Positions 1 through 8,220 of a stretch of 14,278 nucleotides of DNA are shown here, piece by piece (position 1 is the stretch's first letter; the number at the start of each line of letters is the position of its first letter). A program made the position numbers and the translations under genes. The notes under the pieces were generated by a model, which ran no database searches, was not told where the DNA came from, and was given only the letters and a program-made list of their open reading frames with translations. Source of the stretch: an uncultured Clostridia bacterium (lineage in GTDB: Bacteria > Bacillota > Clostridia > Lachnospirales > Bianqueaceae); the NCBI GenBank assembly GCA_947570515.1, contig CANOUM010000030.1, positions 1 through 14,278 on the forward strand, written 5' to 3'.

Positions 1-960
1 TATGAGCAGATGGCAGAGTATAAAGGGGCTGTTGTGATTACGGAACCTTCAACAGGAAAATGCAAGGTTTTTGTATCAACGCCGTCTTATCATCCGGCTG
101 ATATCAAAGATCACTGGGAGGCAATTGCAGACCGGGAGGACAGTCCGTTGTATACCAGAGCTACGCAGGGGTTATATGCGCCGGGATCGACGTTTAAAAT
201 CATAACAGCTTTGACGATGTATCGGAATATGTCGGATTATCAGACGTATCGGTATATATGTCCGGGAGCTTATCAAGTAGGGAATGAAACCCTTGGATGT
301 GCGGGAGGAGCTGTTCATGGTGAAATGGACATTAAGAATGGATTTGCGGATTCCTGTAATGGTTTTTTTGCCAGTGCCGGAGTGCTTATGGGAGGCGATG
401 CGATTCGCAGTACAACAGAATATCTTAAGATTGGCAGCTCATTTGAATTTATTTTGCCGCAGTCCGAAACCAGCGTTGTTGTGAGCGATGAAGATAGTGA
501 TGGAATGATTGCGCAGACAGCAATTGGTCAAGGAGAGACGCAGTTTACGCCTTTTGCAATGAATATGCTGACTTGTGCGATTGCTAATCAGGGAATTTTA
601 TATACGCCCTACATGATTGATCAGGTGGTTGTTGCAGAGGGGAAACAGGTACAAACGAATCTGCCTAAGCTCTGGGGAACGATGATGAAAGCAGAGGAAG
701 CTGCCTTTTTGGAAGGCCTTATGGCCGGCGTCGTCGAGCATGGAACAGCAACTTCTTTACAGCTGGCTGGATGTACGGTATATGGAAAAACGGGAACTGC
801 TCAGGTAGATCAGGGGGAAGATCATTCGTGGTTTACCGGGTATACAAAGGTCGATGGCAAGGTGGATCTGGCGATTACCATTTTGATAGAAAATGGCGGA
901 AGCGACAAAAAAGCCGTACCTCTTGCACAGCAAATTTTAAATGATTATTATGGATCATAA
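1..960 (+). CDS. Class B penicillin-binding protein, transpeptidase domain (5' end outside window)
   Basis: This is a D,D-transpeptidase that cross-links peptidoglycan stem peptides on the outer face of the membrane. The frame is open to base 1, so the true start, the membrane anchor and most of the N-terminal domain lie upstream; the ATG at 10 is internal. All three active-site motifs are visible in order: STFK with the acylated serine (187-198), SCN (352-360) and KTGTA (from 787). The segment starting GAVVITEPSTG is typical of the short FtsI/PbpA-type enzymes of Clostridia, which often sit beside an FtsW/RodA glycosyltransferase gene; that partner would be upstream and cannot be seen. The gene ends 100 bases before a cell-wall hydrolase with its own promoter. 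Whether it serves division, elongation or sporulation cannot be told from this part. Confidence 0.93.
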   Translation, partial: YEQMAEYKGAVVITEPSTGKCKVFVSTPSYHPADIKDHWEAIADREDSPLYTRATQGLYAPGSTFKIITALTMYRNMSDYQTYRYICPGAYQVGNETLGCAGGAVHGEMDIKNGFADSCNGFFASAGVLMGGDAIRSTTEYLKIGSSFEFILPQSETSVVVSDEDSDGMIAQTAIGQGETQFTPFAMNMLTCAIANQGILYTPYMIDQVVVAEGKQVQTNLPKLWGTMMKAEEAAFLEGLMAGVVEHGTATSLQLAGCTVYGKTGTAQVDQGEDHSWFTGYTKVDGKVDLAITILIENGGSDKKAVPLAQQILNDYYGS

Positions 961-1001
961 AGAAAGCGGTCATAATTTGTTAAAACTTCGCGTCTCATTT
1001 G

Positions 1002-1030
1002 TTGACGAGCTGAAAAAAGGATGGTATACT
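1002..1030 (+). promoter_or_regulatory. Sigma-A-type promoter for the amidase gene
   Basis: TTGACG (1002-1007) and TATACT (1025-1030) are separated by exactly 17 bases, close to the vegetative consensus. Transcription would start near 1037, about 24 bases before the ATG at 1061. The -10 box lies in the loop of the hairpin at 1014-1045. Confidence 0.8.
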
Positions 1031-1045
1031 GATGCCATCCTTTTT
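1014..1045 (+). terminator. Intrinsic terminator of the penicillin-binding protein gene, overlapping a promoter
   Basis: AAAAAGGATGG (1014-1024) pairs perfectly with CCATCCTTTTT (1035-1045) across a 10-base loop. The T-run that ends the right arm would give the U-tract. It lies 54 bases after the stop codon at 960. The stem contains few GC pairs, so efficiency may be partial. Confidence 0.65.
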
Positions 1046-1060
1046 AAGCAGGGAGGTGAG

Positions 1061-2407
1061 ATGTTGAAAAAAGGATGGAAAAGATCTGTTACACTTGTAC
1101 TTGCAGTCACCTTCCTCATGACTTCTGCAGTTATGTCGCCGTTAGCGGCTGGTGCAGCGCAGGAGAGTGAAGCGCAGGTACAAGAAGAGAATGAAGAAGT
1201 GGTACAGAGCAATCAAACGGGGAATGAAGCGAATAATCAGAGCAGTCTGAACGATCAAAACGATCAGATTGATCAGAGCGAAGAAACAAACAACGTAGAT
1301 TCCAATGCAGCTAACAATCCGGACGAAGACGCCGATGCCTCGGAGGAAAGCTCTGAAACAGAAACCACTGGAGGTGAATCCTCCGAAAGTGATGTGGTCG
1401 ACGATGTTGAGTTGGATGAAAGTCAAGCTGCAGCAGAAGGGAGCATGGAGCTCGAAAGCATTTCGCTGTACAGTAATGCCAATGCCAGACTGTTAAGCAA
1501 TGCGGCGATGTTTTCAGCCAGAGCCAATAATTCCAATATGGGATTGGCGCCGGGTATTGCTTTTCATAAGTATGAAATTAACTATAATAAGTATACCGAT
1601 TATAACAACGTCGAATATATCGTAATTCATGATACCGGCAATACGAAAGCTGGTTCGGACGCTATGGCGCATTATCAGTTTTTTGCGAGTGCCAACCGAG
1701 AAGCCAGCGCTCATTATTTTGTCGATGATAAGCAGGTTGTACAGATCATCGATGATAGCGAGGGGTCATGGCACTGCGGTGTCAAATATAAGACGCCGGC
1801 TACACCAATCAGCAATCATAACTCGATTGGGATTGAAATGTGTATCAATTCAGATGGAAATTACAACAAAGCGATGACAAATACCATTGATTTGGCAGCT
1901 TATTTGCTTTGGAAGTATGATCTGAATTTGGATCGTTTGGTTCGGCATTATGATTCCGGCACAAAAGTATGCCCTCTGACAATGGCCGATAATAACTGGG
2001 CACGTTGGTGGGAATTTAAGGCGGCTGTTAAAGCTAAGCTGGGAACATATAACGGACATTTTTCCGGAGAGGAATCCGGGAGTACGACTTGGTATAACAA
2101 CCCGATTCAGGGCTCTTCCACAATGAGCGCGGATACCATGGTTAGTTTTCTGATGAAAAATAACACCGGGATCACAAAGGCTTATGCGCAGCAGGTAGCG
2201 AATGCATATCTGACAATTGGCGGTTATTATGGAATCCGCGGCGATATTGCTTTTTTCCAGGCAATGCTGGAAACGGGGTATCTGAAATACGGCGGCGAGG
2301 CGAATGCCAGCTACTATAATTTTTGTGGATTAAAGAATGCAGACGGGTCAGATTATGCGAAGTATAATTCGCCTGAAGAATTTGTACAGCTATGCCAGCA
2401 AGAGTGA
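1061..2407 (+). CDS. Secreted N-acetylmuramoyl-L-alanine amidase with glucosaminidase-like domain, truncated by frameshift
   Basis: This is a cell-wall hydrolase predicted to cut the bond between N-acetylmuramic acid and the stem peptide. The ATG at 1061 is chosen because GGGAGGTG (1051-1058) precedes it and a good signal peptide follows (LKKGWKR, a hydrophobic stretch, then a probable cut near AAGAAQ). Residues of about 35-130 form an acidic, Glu/Asn/Ser-rich linker. Residues of about 175-326 are an Amidase_2 (T7 lysozyme-like) domain with apparent zinc ligands H190 (VIHDTG), H296 (VRHYDSG) and C304 (KVCP); the eight-residue step from H296 to C304 fits the family. From about residue 355 a glucosaminidase-like domain begins, with IRGDIAFFQAMLETGYLKYGG-type sequence and likely catalytic E404. 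This frame stops at 2405-2407 inside that domain, while homology continues in the next frame from 2382. The amidase domain itself is intact, so a truncated secreted enzyme could still work. Confidence 0.85.
   Translation: MLKKGWKRSVTLVLAVTFLMTSAVMSPLAAGAAQESEAQVQEENEEVVQSNQTGNEANNQSSLNDQNDQIDQSEETNNVDSNAANNPDEDADASEESSETETTGGESSESDVVDDVELDESQAAAEGSMELESISLYSNANARLLSNAAMFSARANNSNMGLAPGIAFHKYEINYNKYTDYNNVEYIVIHDTGNTKAGSDAMAHYQFFASANREASAHYFVDDKQVVQIIDDSEGSWHCGVKYKTPATPISNHNSIGIEMCINSDGNYNKAMTNTIDLAAYLLWKYDLNLDRLVRHYDSGTKVCPLTMADNNWARWWEFKAAVKAKLGTYNGHFSGEESGSTTWYNNPIQGSSTMSADTMVSFLMKNNTGITKAYAQQVANAYLTIGGYYGIRGDIAFFQAMLETGYLKYGGEANASYYNFCGLKNADGSDYAKYNSPEEFVQLCQQE
2378..2407 (+). other. Frameshift junction in the hydrolase gene
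   Basis: Frame 2 reads NSPEEFVQ and then runs out of family resemblance to a TGA at 2405. Frame 3 reads LYSYASKSE from 2382, matching the next part of the domain. Family members usually have about eight residues (of the type GVRAHIQH) between these blocks, so about 23 bases seem to be missing. Confidence 0.75.
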
Positions 2408-3854
2408 GATTCCAAGCGGACGCAAGCTTTTGGATCCGCGCTTCAAATATCCGGTAAGAGGATCCGTTACCAAATGGGAAGGTCTGGGAGGCAAATGGGC
2501 AGTACCGGGCTATGACCCGAAGCAGTATAGCAGTCTTGAAGATGCCAGAAATCATCATGATTCATATGGTGAGATTATTGTTCGCTTATATGTAACGGCT
2601 GGAGGAAGTGGCGTACAGGCGGATGGAAGCAGTGATTACTGGGATGATCCGGTCTATACAGGTCCGGCTGCCGGGCTGCGTAATGAGCTTCAGCTAGGCA
2701 GTACCGGTTCAGATGTAAAAGAGATACAGGGCTATCTAAAAACGATCGGATACAGCTATGTTGCCGTGACGGGAACCTTTGATGCGAATACACAGCGTGC
2801 CGTCAAGGATATTCAAACAAAGAATAAACTGACAAGCGACGGAATCGTCGGTACCGACACCTGGACTGTGATCATCAATACCTATGTAGAATGTGTAACC
2901 GGAGGAAGTGTGAAACCCTCTGAACCAGGGAATCCATCAAATCCTTCCACATCCCATGCAACCGTTTCATATGGTTCAACAGGCAGTGATGTGTTGGAAA
3001 TGCAGAAGCTGCTGAATAAGCTGGGATATGGCTTAGATGAAGATGGCATTTTCGGACGAGATACAGAAACAGCCGTGAAGAAGTTCCAACAAGCCAACGG
3101 TATTGGAGCCGATGGCGTGGTAGGACCTAAAACATGGGCAGCGCTCATTAAGGCAAGTGGAAGTGCAACAACGAATCCAGGTTCCAGACCGCAGATACAA
3201 AAAGGAAGTACAGGAGATGCCGTCAAGGAATTGCAGCAGTACCTGTCACGTCTTGGTTATACGGTGGGAGCAGACGGAATATTCGGAAGTACAACAGAAG
3301 CGATGGTGAAGCGTTTTCAGGCAGCTAACGGTATTGGAGCTGATGGAGTCGTAGGACCCAAAACATGGGCGGCGCTTACCAGCGGAAATGCGAATGGAAA
3401 CACCTCTACGAATCCGGGGACGAGTACTTCTAAACCGCAGATACAAAGAGGAAGCACAGGAGACGCTGTTAAGGAATTGCAGCAGCACCTGTCACGTCTT
3501 GGATATCCGGTAGGAGCTGATGGAATATTTGGAAGTACGACCGAAACGATGGTGAAACGTTTCCAGGCCGCCAATGGTATTGGAGCTGATGGAATCGTAG
3601 GACCGAAAACATGGGCAGCGCTCACCGGAGGGAATGCCAATGGTAATACAACGACGACGAGAGCGACTGTGAAAATCGGCAGTACCGGAGACGATGTAAA
3701 AGCCTTGCAGCAGCTTTTGGTCAAGCATGGCTATCAGGTCGGAATTGACGGTATTTTCGGCAGCAGTACGGAAGCAGCAGTGAAGCGTTTTCAGGCAGCT
3801 AACGGTATTGGAGCCGATGGTATTGTAGGGCCCAAAACCTGGGCAGCGTTATAA
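2382..3854 (+). pseudogene. Out-of-frame C-terminal part of the hydrolase: end of glucosaminidase-like domain plus five PG_binding_1 repeats
   Basis: This continues the gene begun at 1061. It opens with the second half of the glucosaminidase-like domain (LLDPRFKYPVRG, WEGLGGKWAVPGYD, ending near 2610). After a Gly/Ser linker come five peptidoglycan-binding modules to the stop at 3852-3854. The first ATG in this frame is at 2337, but residues before 2382 do not resemble the family, there is no convincing ribosome site and no signal peptide, so separate production of a useful protein is unlikely. Repaired, the whole protein would be roughly 940 residues: signal peptide, acidic linker, amidase, glucosaminidase-like domain, five wall-binding repeats. 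Loss of this part should weaken attachment of the amidase to the wall. A sequencing or assembly error remains possible. Confidence 0.8.
2688..3851 (+). repeat. Five tandem peptidoglycan-binding modules (PG_binding_1)
   Basis: Modules lie at about 2688-2880, 2958-3149, 3189-3377, 3435-3623 and 3663-3851. Each has the pattern GSTGxxVKxLQxxL, GYxVGxDGIFG, VKRFQxANGIGADG and VGPKTWAAL. The first is divergent (TGTFDANTQ, GTDTW). Modules 3 and 4 are nearly identical in DNA as well as protein, and module 5 is close. Linkers are short and rich in Asn, Thr, Gly and Pro. Confidence 0.92.
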
Positions 3855-3895
3855 TCAATAAAGCTCTTGATAAGATCAGCAATGAATGATTCAAT

Positions 3896-3923
3896 CCAGT
3901 CAGCAACGCAGCCAGTCAGCAAC
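3896..3923 (+). repeat. Short direct repeat, CCAGTCAGCAAC twice
   Basis: Identical 12-base copies lie at 3896-3907 and 3912-3923, separated by GCAG, inside the gap after the hydrolase gene. TGATTCA (3887-3893) and TGAATCA (3930-3936) flank them as an inverted pair. No function is evident. Confidence 0.5.
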
Positions 3924-3949
3924 CTATGATGAATCAGGAGCACGGTTTA

Positions 3950-4004
3950 AAAGAAGGTATCTTTAAAGCTTTGAAAAAGGCTGAAAAGATGCCTTCTTTT
4001 TTTG
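3950..4004 (+). terminator. Strong intrinsic terminator after the hydrolase gene
   Basis: AGAAGGTATCTTT (3952-3964) pairs with AAAGATGCCTTCT (3985-3997), 13 pairs with one G-T. The flanking A's and T's can extend the stem. A run of seven T's (3997-4003) closes it. Confidence 0.88.
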
Positions 4005-4033
4005 TTGTAAAAAAAGGGAAAAAGCGGTATACT
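4005..4033 (+). promoter_or_regulatory. Probable promoter of the M16C peptidase gene
   Basis: TTGTAA (4005-4010) and TATACT (4028-4033) are 17 bases apart. The -35 box begins two bases after the terminator T-run. Transcription would start near 4040, about 48 bases before the ATG. Confidence 0.6.
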
Positions 4034-4087
4034 TAAAAGGTAAATTAGGCAGTCAACAGATGGATTTTAGACTTGGGAGGATGTTTA

Positions 4088-6985
4088 ATGAAAGTTCAAA
4101 ATTATACACTGATTGAAAAGAGGGAAATTGCAGAATATCATGCAACCGGATATCTATATCGTCATAATCAGACAGGAGCACCGGTTTTTTATTTATATGC
4201 TCCGGAAGACGATAACAAAGTATTCAGCATCAGCTTTTGTACGCCTCCGGCGAATAATGAAGGAATCCCTCATATTCTGGAGCACTGTGTGTTAAATGGT
4301 TCGAGAAAATTTCCGGTCAAGGAGCCATTTGTGGAGCTGCTTAAAGGCTCGCTGAATACCTTTTTGAATGCGATGACCTTTTCGGATAAGACGATGTTTC
4401 CAGTGGCAAGCCGAAATGAACAGGATTTTATCAACCTTATGGATGTATATTTGGATGCGGTACTGCATCCAAACCTGCGTCATGATCCATTTATCCTCAA
4501 ACAAGAGGGCTGGCATTATGAGCTGGAGGAGCAGGATGGAGATATTCAGTATAAGGGTGTGGTTTATAATGAAATGAAAGGAGCCTATTCCTCTCCGGAA
4601 ACGGTGCTGAGCGATACGGTGGATAAGGCTTTATATCCTGATACCATATATGCCAATAGCTCAGGCGGAGATCCGGATTTTATTCCTGATCTGACATATG
4701 AAGAGTTCAGAGCTTTCCATGAAACGTATTATCATCCTTCTAACAGCTATATTTTCTTTTATGGCAATGGAGATATGGAAAAGCATCTGACATTTCTGCA
4801 CGAAGCATATCTGCAGGAGTTTGAAGAATCTGCTGTAAAGGGAGAGATCCCGGAGCAAGCGGCCTTTGAGAATATTCGGGAAGTTGAACAGGTATATGCT
4901 TTAGCTGACGGTGAAGATACAAAGGGAAAGACTTTTTTGAGCTATAATGTGGTTGCCGGTCGTTCCACAGACCCGATGAATTATTATGGACTGGATATGC
5001 TGGCACAGCTTCTGGGAGGCTGTGAATCCGCTCCTGTTAAAATGGCGCTGTTAAAGGCGGGGATTGGCAAGGAGGTATATGCAACCGCCAATGCCGGCAT
5101 GAAGCAGCCAAGCTTTAGTATTGTAGCTAAAAATGCAGATCCGGAGCAGAAGGATGAATTTGTGCGCATCATTCGCAAGACCTTGGAAGAGATTGTACAA
5201 AACGGTCTGGATCCCAAGCTGGTAGAGGCTACGCTCAATTCGACAGAGTTTTCTTTGAGAGAGAGCAATTTCGGTTCGATGCCCAAAGGACTTATGCTAA
5301 ATATCTCTTGTATGGACAGCTGGCTCTATGGTGAGAGTCCATTCCAGCTGCTGCCCTATGAAGAACCGCTTAGTCATATTCGGCAAACGCCTCGTTTCTT
5401 TGAAAGCATGATTGAGACTTATCTTTTACAAAACACCCATGGAGCCGTTGTAATGCTGCGGCCACAGCCGGGCCTGAATCAAAAGGTACAGCAGGCGGTG
5501 AGGACAAAGCTGGATGCGTATAAGGCAGGGCTTACGCAGGAAGAGGTGGCGGAGCTTGTGGCCGATACAAAACAGATTCAGAAGCGGCAGCAAAGTCCGG
5601 ATAAACCGGAGGAGCTGCAGAAGCTGCCGCTGCTGGAGCGGCAGGATATTGATCCTAAACAGACGCAATATATAGCAGCTTTGGAAAGTGTGGGGGAAAA
5701 ACCGGCTTATATCTATGAAGATTTTACCAATCATATTGCGTATGTGAGTCTGTATTTTAATATGGACTATCTGCCGGAAAAGGATTTGCCCTATGCAGGT
5801 CTGTTGGCAGGCGTGCTGGGAATGATGAATACACAGCGCTACACCTATACGGATCTGGACAATGAGATTGGCTGTCACCTCGGAAATCTGAACACCGATA
5901 TTACGTTATTGGAAAAAATGGATGGCAGCTTTGTGCCTTACTTTTATCTGAATACCAAATATCTGATCAAAGAAAATCAGACCGCTTTTGAGCTGGCAAA
6001 GGAAATCTTGCTGCATACAGATTTTTCTGATAAAAGCCGGTTAAAGGAGATTGTAGCGGAAAACCGCTCGCGGATGGAACAATCTATGATGAGAGCCGGA
6101 CATACGGTTGCCGGCAATCGCGCGATGTCTTATTTTTCACCTATCATGGCATATAGTGAGCAGGTAGCCGGCGTCGATTTCTTCTTGTTCATGAAAGAGC
6201 TGGATCAGCATTTTGATCAGCGAGCAGACGAAGTGATTGAACGGATGCAGCAGGTGCTGGATATTTTGATCCGTCAGGATCAGATCAGCTTTAGAATTAC
6301 TTGTCAGACAGAAGAAAAACAAGAAATTCTTTCTGCGGCCAAGCAGCTGGTTGAGGATCTGCCGGCAGGCAAAAGTCAGCATGCCAGCGAGCAGGTGGTC
6401 CGTGTCCGGCCCGAGGTGAAAAATGAGGGACTGATCACATCCGGCAAGGTGCAGTATGTAGCCAAAACAGGGCGTTTTACACAGCCCTATCATGGTTCAA
6501 TGGTCGTACTGGGACACATTTTGTATTTGGATTATTTGTGGTCACAGGTGCGCGCGCAGGGAGGCGCATACGGATGTTTTCAGAATATCGACCGGCAGGG
6601 ACGGATCAAGCTGGTATCGTTCCGGGATCCTAATCTGGAGCGAACTGTCGAGGTATTTGAAAAGGCCGGGCCATTTATGGAAGACTTCTCTTGCAGTGAA
6701 AGGGAAATGACAAAATATATCATTGGCACGATTGCAGGTCTGGATCCCGTAAAAACGGTGTCGATGAAAGGAGCGGCTGCTTGTTTCCGTTTGGAATCCG
6801 GTATAACACCGGAATATCTGCAGCAGCTGAGGGATGAGGTGCTGGGTACTACGCAGGAACAGATTCGTCAAAGCGCAAAAGCGCTAACACAGGCGATGCA
6901 GGAGCCATATATTTGTGTACAAGGATCAGAAGAAAAAATAAAAGCAAGTCAAGATCTCTTTAAGACGATCCTTACACTGTTTTAA
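4088..6985 (+). CDS. M16C family zinc metallopeptidase (presequence-protease/insulinase-like)
   Basis: A 965-residue peptidase of the inverted-zincin type, which usually degrades unstructured peptides inside a closed chamber. The HxxEH motif is H62-I-L-E65-H66, with E65 the catalytic base. E162 in VVYNEMKG is the likely third zinc ligand. The middle part from about residue 457 is a charged helical region like the M16C-associated domain, and the C-terminal half carries the substrate-binding pair R822/Y828 (VRAQGGAYG). The length and the single chain match PreP/Cym1-type proteins. There is no signal peptide, so it is probably cytoplasmic. ATG 4088 is preferred because GGGAGG (4075-4080) lies seven bases before it; the in-frame TTG at 4073 overlaps that ribosome site. 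era follows after 25 bases, so the two are probably co-transcribed. The substrate is unknown. Confidence 0.92.
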   Translation: MKVQNYTLIEKREIAEYHATGYLYRHNQTGAPVFYLYAPEDDNKVFSISFCTPPANNEGIPHILEHCVLNGSRKFPVKEPFVELLKGSLNTFLNAMTFSDKTMFPVASRNEQDFINLMDVYLDAVLHPNLRHDPFILKQEGWHYELEEQDGDIQYKGVVYNEMKGAYSSPETVLSDTVDKALYPDTIYANSSGGDPDFIPDLTYEEFRAFHETYYHPSNSYIFFYGNGDMEKHLTFLHEAYLQEFEESAVKGEIPEQAAFENIREVEQVYALADGEDTKGKTFLSYNVVAGRSTDPMNYYGLDMLAQLLGGCESAPVKMALLKAGIGKEVYATANAGMKQPSFSIVAKNADPEQKDEFVRIIRKTLEEIVQNGLDPKLVEATLNSTEFSLRESNFGSMPKGLMLNISCMDSWLYGESPFQLLPYEEPLSHIRQTPRFFESMIETYLLQNTHGAVVMLRPQPGLNQKVQQAVRTKLDAYKAGLTQEEVAELVADTKQIQKRQQSPDKPEELQKLPLLERQDIDPKQTQYIAALESVGEKPAYIYEDFTNHIAYVSLYFNMDYLPEKDLPYAGLLAGVLGMMNTQRYTYTDLDNEIGCHLGNLNTDITLLEKMDGSFVPYFYLNTKYLIKENQTAFELAKEILLHTDFSDKSRLKEIVAENRSRMEQSMMRAGHTVAGNRAMSYFSPIMAYSEQVAGVDFFLFMKELDQHFDQRADEVIERMQQVLDILIRQDQISFRITCQTEEKQEILSAAKQLVEDLPAGKSQHASEQVVRVRPEVKNEGLITSGKVQYVAKTGRFTQPYHGSMVVLGHILYLDYLWSQVRAQGGAYGCFQNIDRQGRIKLVSFRDPNLERTVEVFEKAGPFMEDFSCSEREMTKYIIGTIAGLDPVKTVSMKGAAACFRLESGITPEYLQQLRDEVLGTTQEQIRQSAKALTQAMQEPYICVQGSEEKIKASQDLFKTILTLF

Positions 6986-7010
6986 GTTTTGAAGAAAGAA
7001 AGCAGAAATT

Positions 7011-7904
7011 ATGACAAAATCAGGTTTTATTTCATTGATTGGACGGCCCAATGTGGGAAAATCTACATTGATGAATCAGCTGCTGGGAGAGAAGGTCGCC
7101 ATTACCTCCAGCAAGCCTCAGACTACCAGAAATCGTATACAGGGCGTCTTGACCGAGCAGGAATGCCAGATGATTTTTATTGATACACCAGGTATTCATA
7201 AGCCGGAACACAAGTTAGGAGAATATATGGTTGAGGCTGCCAGCAGAGCTATTGGAGACGTGGATCTGGTCCTGTTTCTTGTGGAAGCAGGAAAGCTTAA
7301 ACAGGAGGATCTGGATGTTCTTGCTAAGCTTAGAAAGCAGCATGCAGAGGTGATTTTAGTTATCAATAAAGTGGATGCTGTTTCTAAAGATGCTGTTTTG
7401 ATGGCAATTGCAAAATTGAAGGATTTGTATGAGTTTCAGGAAATTATTCCGGTCAGTGCCAAAACGGGAGAGAATAAAGAGATTCTTCTCGATCAGATCA
7501 TGAAGCGTATGCCGGAGGGACCTTTTTACTTCCCTCCGGATATGCTGACAGATCAGCCGGAACGGCAGCTCGTGGCAGAGATGATTCGTGAAAAAACGCT
7601 GTACACGCTGCAAAAGGAAATTCCCCATGGCATTGCTGTGGTGATCGATACCTTTACGGAAAGAGAAGGGCGCGATTTAATTGATATTAACGCTACGATC
7701 ATCTGTGAGAAGAATAGCCATAAGCCTATTATTATCGGTAAAGGCGGACGTACGCTCAAGGAGATCGGCTCCAGGGCAAGGCAGGATATAGAACGGATGC
7801 TGGGCGTTAAGGTCAACCTGCAGCTCTGGGTTAAGATTAAAGAGCGGTGGAGAGACAGCGACTTTTTGATTAAAAACTTCGGATTTGATAAAAAGGAGCT
7901 CTAA
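7011..7904 (+). CDS. era: GTPase Era
   Basis: An essential GTPase that binds the 3' end of 16S rRNA and helps 30S subunit maturation. At 297 residues it has the usual family length. The GTPase domain shows G1 GRPNVGKST (11-19), the switch I segment KPQTTRNRI, G3 DTPG (58-61), G4 NKVD (119-122) and G5 VSAKTG. The C-terminal KH domain is marked by PIIIGKGGRTLKEIG and the typical ending LQLWVKIKERWRDSD. The ribosome site is weak (GAAAGAAAG upstream of 7011), and the gene starts 25 bases after the peptidase gene, so it may depend on readthrough from the promoter at 4005. A yqzL-like gene and recO follow, as in many Firmicutes. Confidence 0.98.
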   Translation: MTKSGFISLIGRPNVGKSTLMNQLLGEKVAITSSKPQTTRNRIQGVLTEQECQMIFIDTPGIHKPEHKLGEYMVEAASRAIGDVDLVLFLVEAGKLKQEDLDVLAKLRKQHAEVILVINKVDAVSKDAVLMAIAKLKDLYEFQEIIPVSAKTGENKEILLDQIMKRMPEGPFYFPPDMLTDQPERQLVAEMIREKTLYTLQKEIPHGIAVVIDTFTEREGRDLIDINATIICEKNSHKPIIIGKGGRTLKEIGSRARQDIERMLGVKVNLQLWVKIKERWRDSDFLIKNFGFDKKEL

Positions 7905-8001
7905 GGAAGCAGGCTCTCGCTAAACTTTTCCAGTATAAAAGATCCATCCAAAAGGGAAAATAAAGTCATCATACCGGCAGCAGCCGGAAGGAGGCAGAGG
8001 G

Positions 8002-8220
8002 ATGGATTATCTTTGGAGTCGTTTTGAGCAGACAGGCCGAATTGAGGATTATCTGGCATGGAGAAGCAGCATAGCAGAAGAGGAGAGGCATGAAGGAGAG
8101 CAGGATGCGGGGGCTGATTATCAAAGAAGCTCCTATGGGGGACAAGGACAAACGGCTGATTATGCTGACAAGGGAAATAGGCAAAATCTCTGTTATCGCG
8201 AAAGGAGCCCTTTCACCTAA
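8002..8220 (+). CDS. YqzL-like small protein, C-terminal part overlapping recO
   Basis: A 72-residue frame with an ideal ribosome site, AAGGAGG (7988-7994), seven bases before the ATG. The first roughly 25 residues (MDYLWSRFEQTGRIEDYLAW) have the pattern of the YqzL-like family, a short protein of unknown function that sits between era and recO in Bacillus subtilis and relatives. YqzL proteins are usually about 45 residues. Here the frame continues over the recO start and ends at 8220, so residues from about 30 onward are read from recO DNA in another frame and look like unselected sequence. A stop may have been lost, or the longer tail may be tolerated. Translation through the recO ribosome site could couple the two genes. 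The family call comes from position and N-terminal pattern. Confidence 0.65.
   Translation: MDYLWSRFEQTGRIEDYLAWRSSIAEEERHEGEQDAGADYQRSSYGGQGQTADYADKGNRQNLCYRERSPFT

Noticed and set aside
2381..2407. Programmed ribosomal frameshift in the hydrolase
   Set aside because: No slippery heptamer or stimulatory structure is evident, and about eight conserved residues appear to be missing, which a frameshift would not explain.
7905..8001. Terminator or promoter between era and the yqzL-like gene
   Set aside because: Only a five-pair CCGGC/GCCGG hairpin (7974-7987) directly before the ribosome site and an unsupported TATAAA are visible, so neither is convincing.
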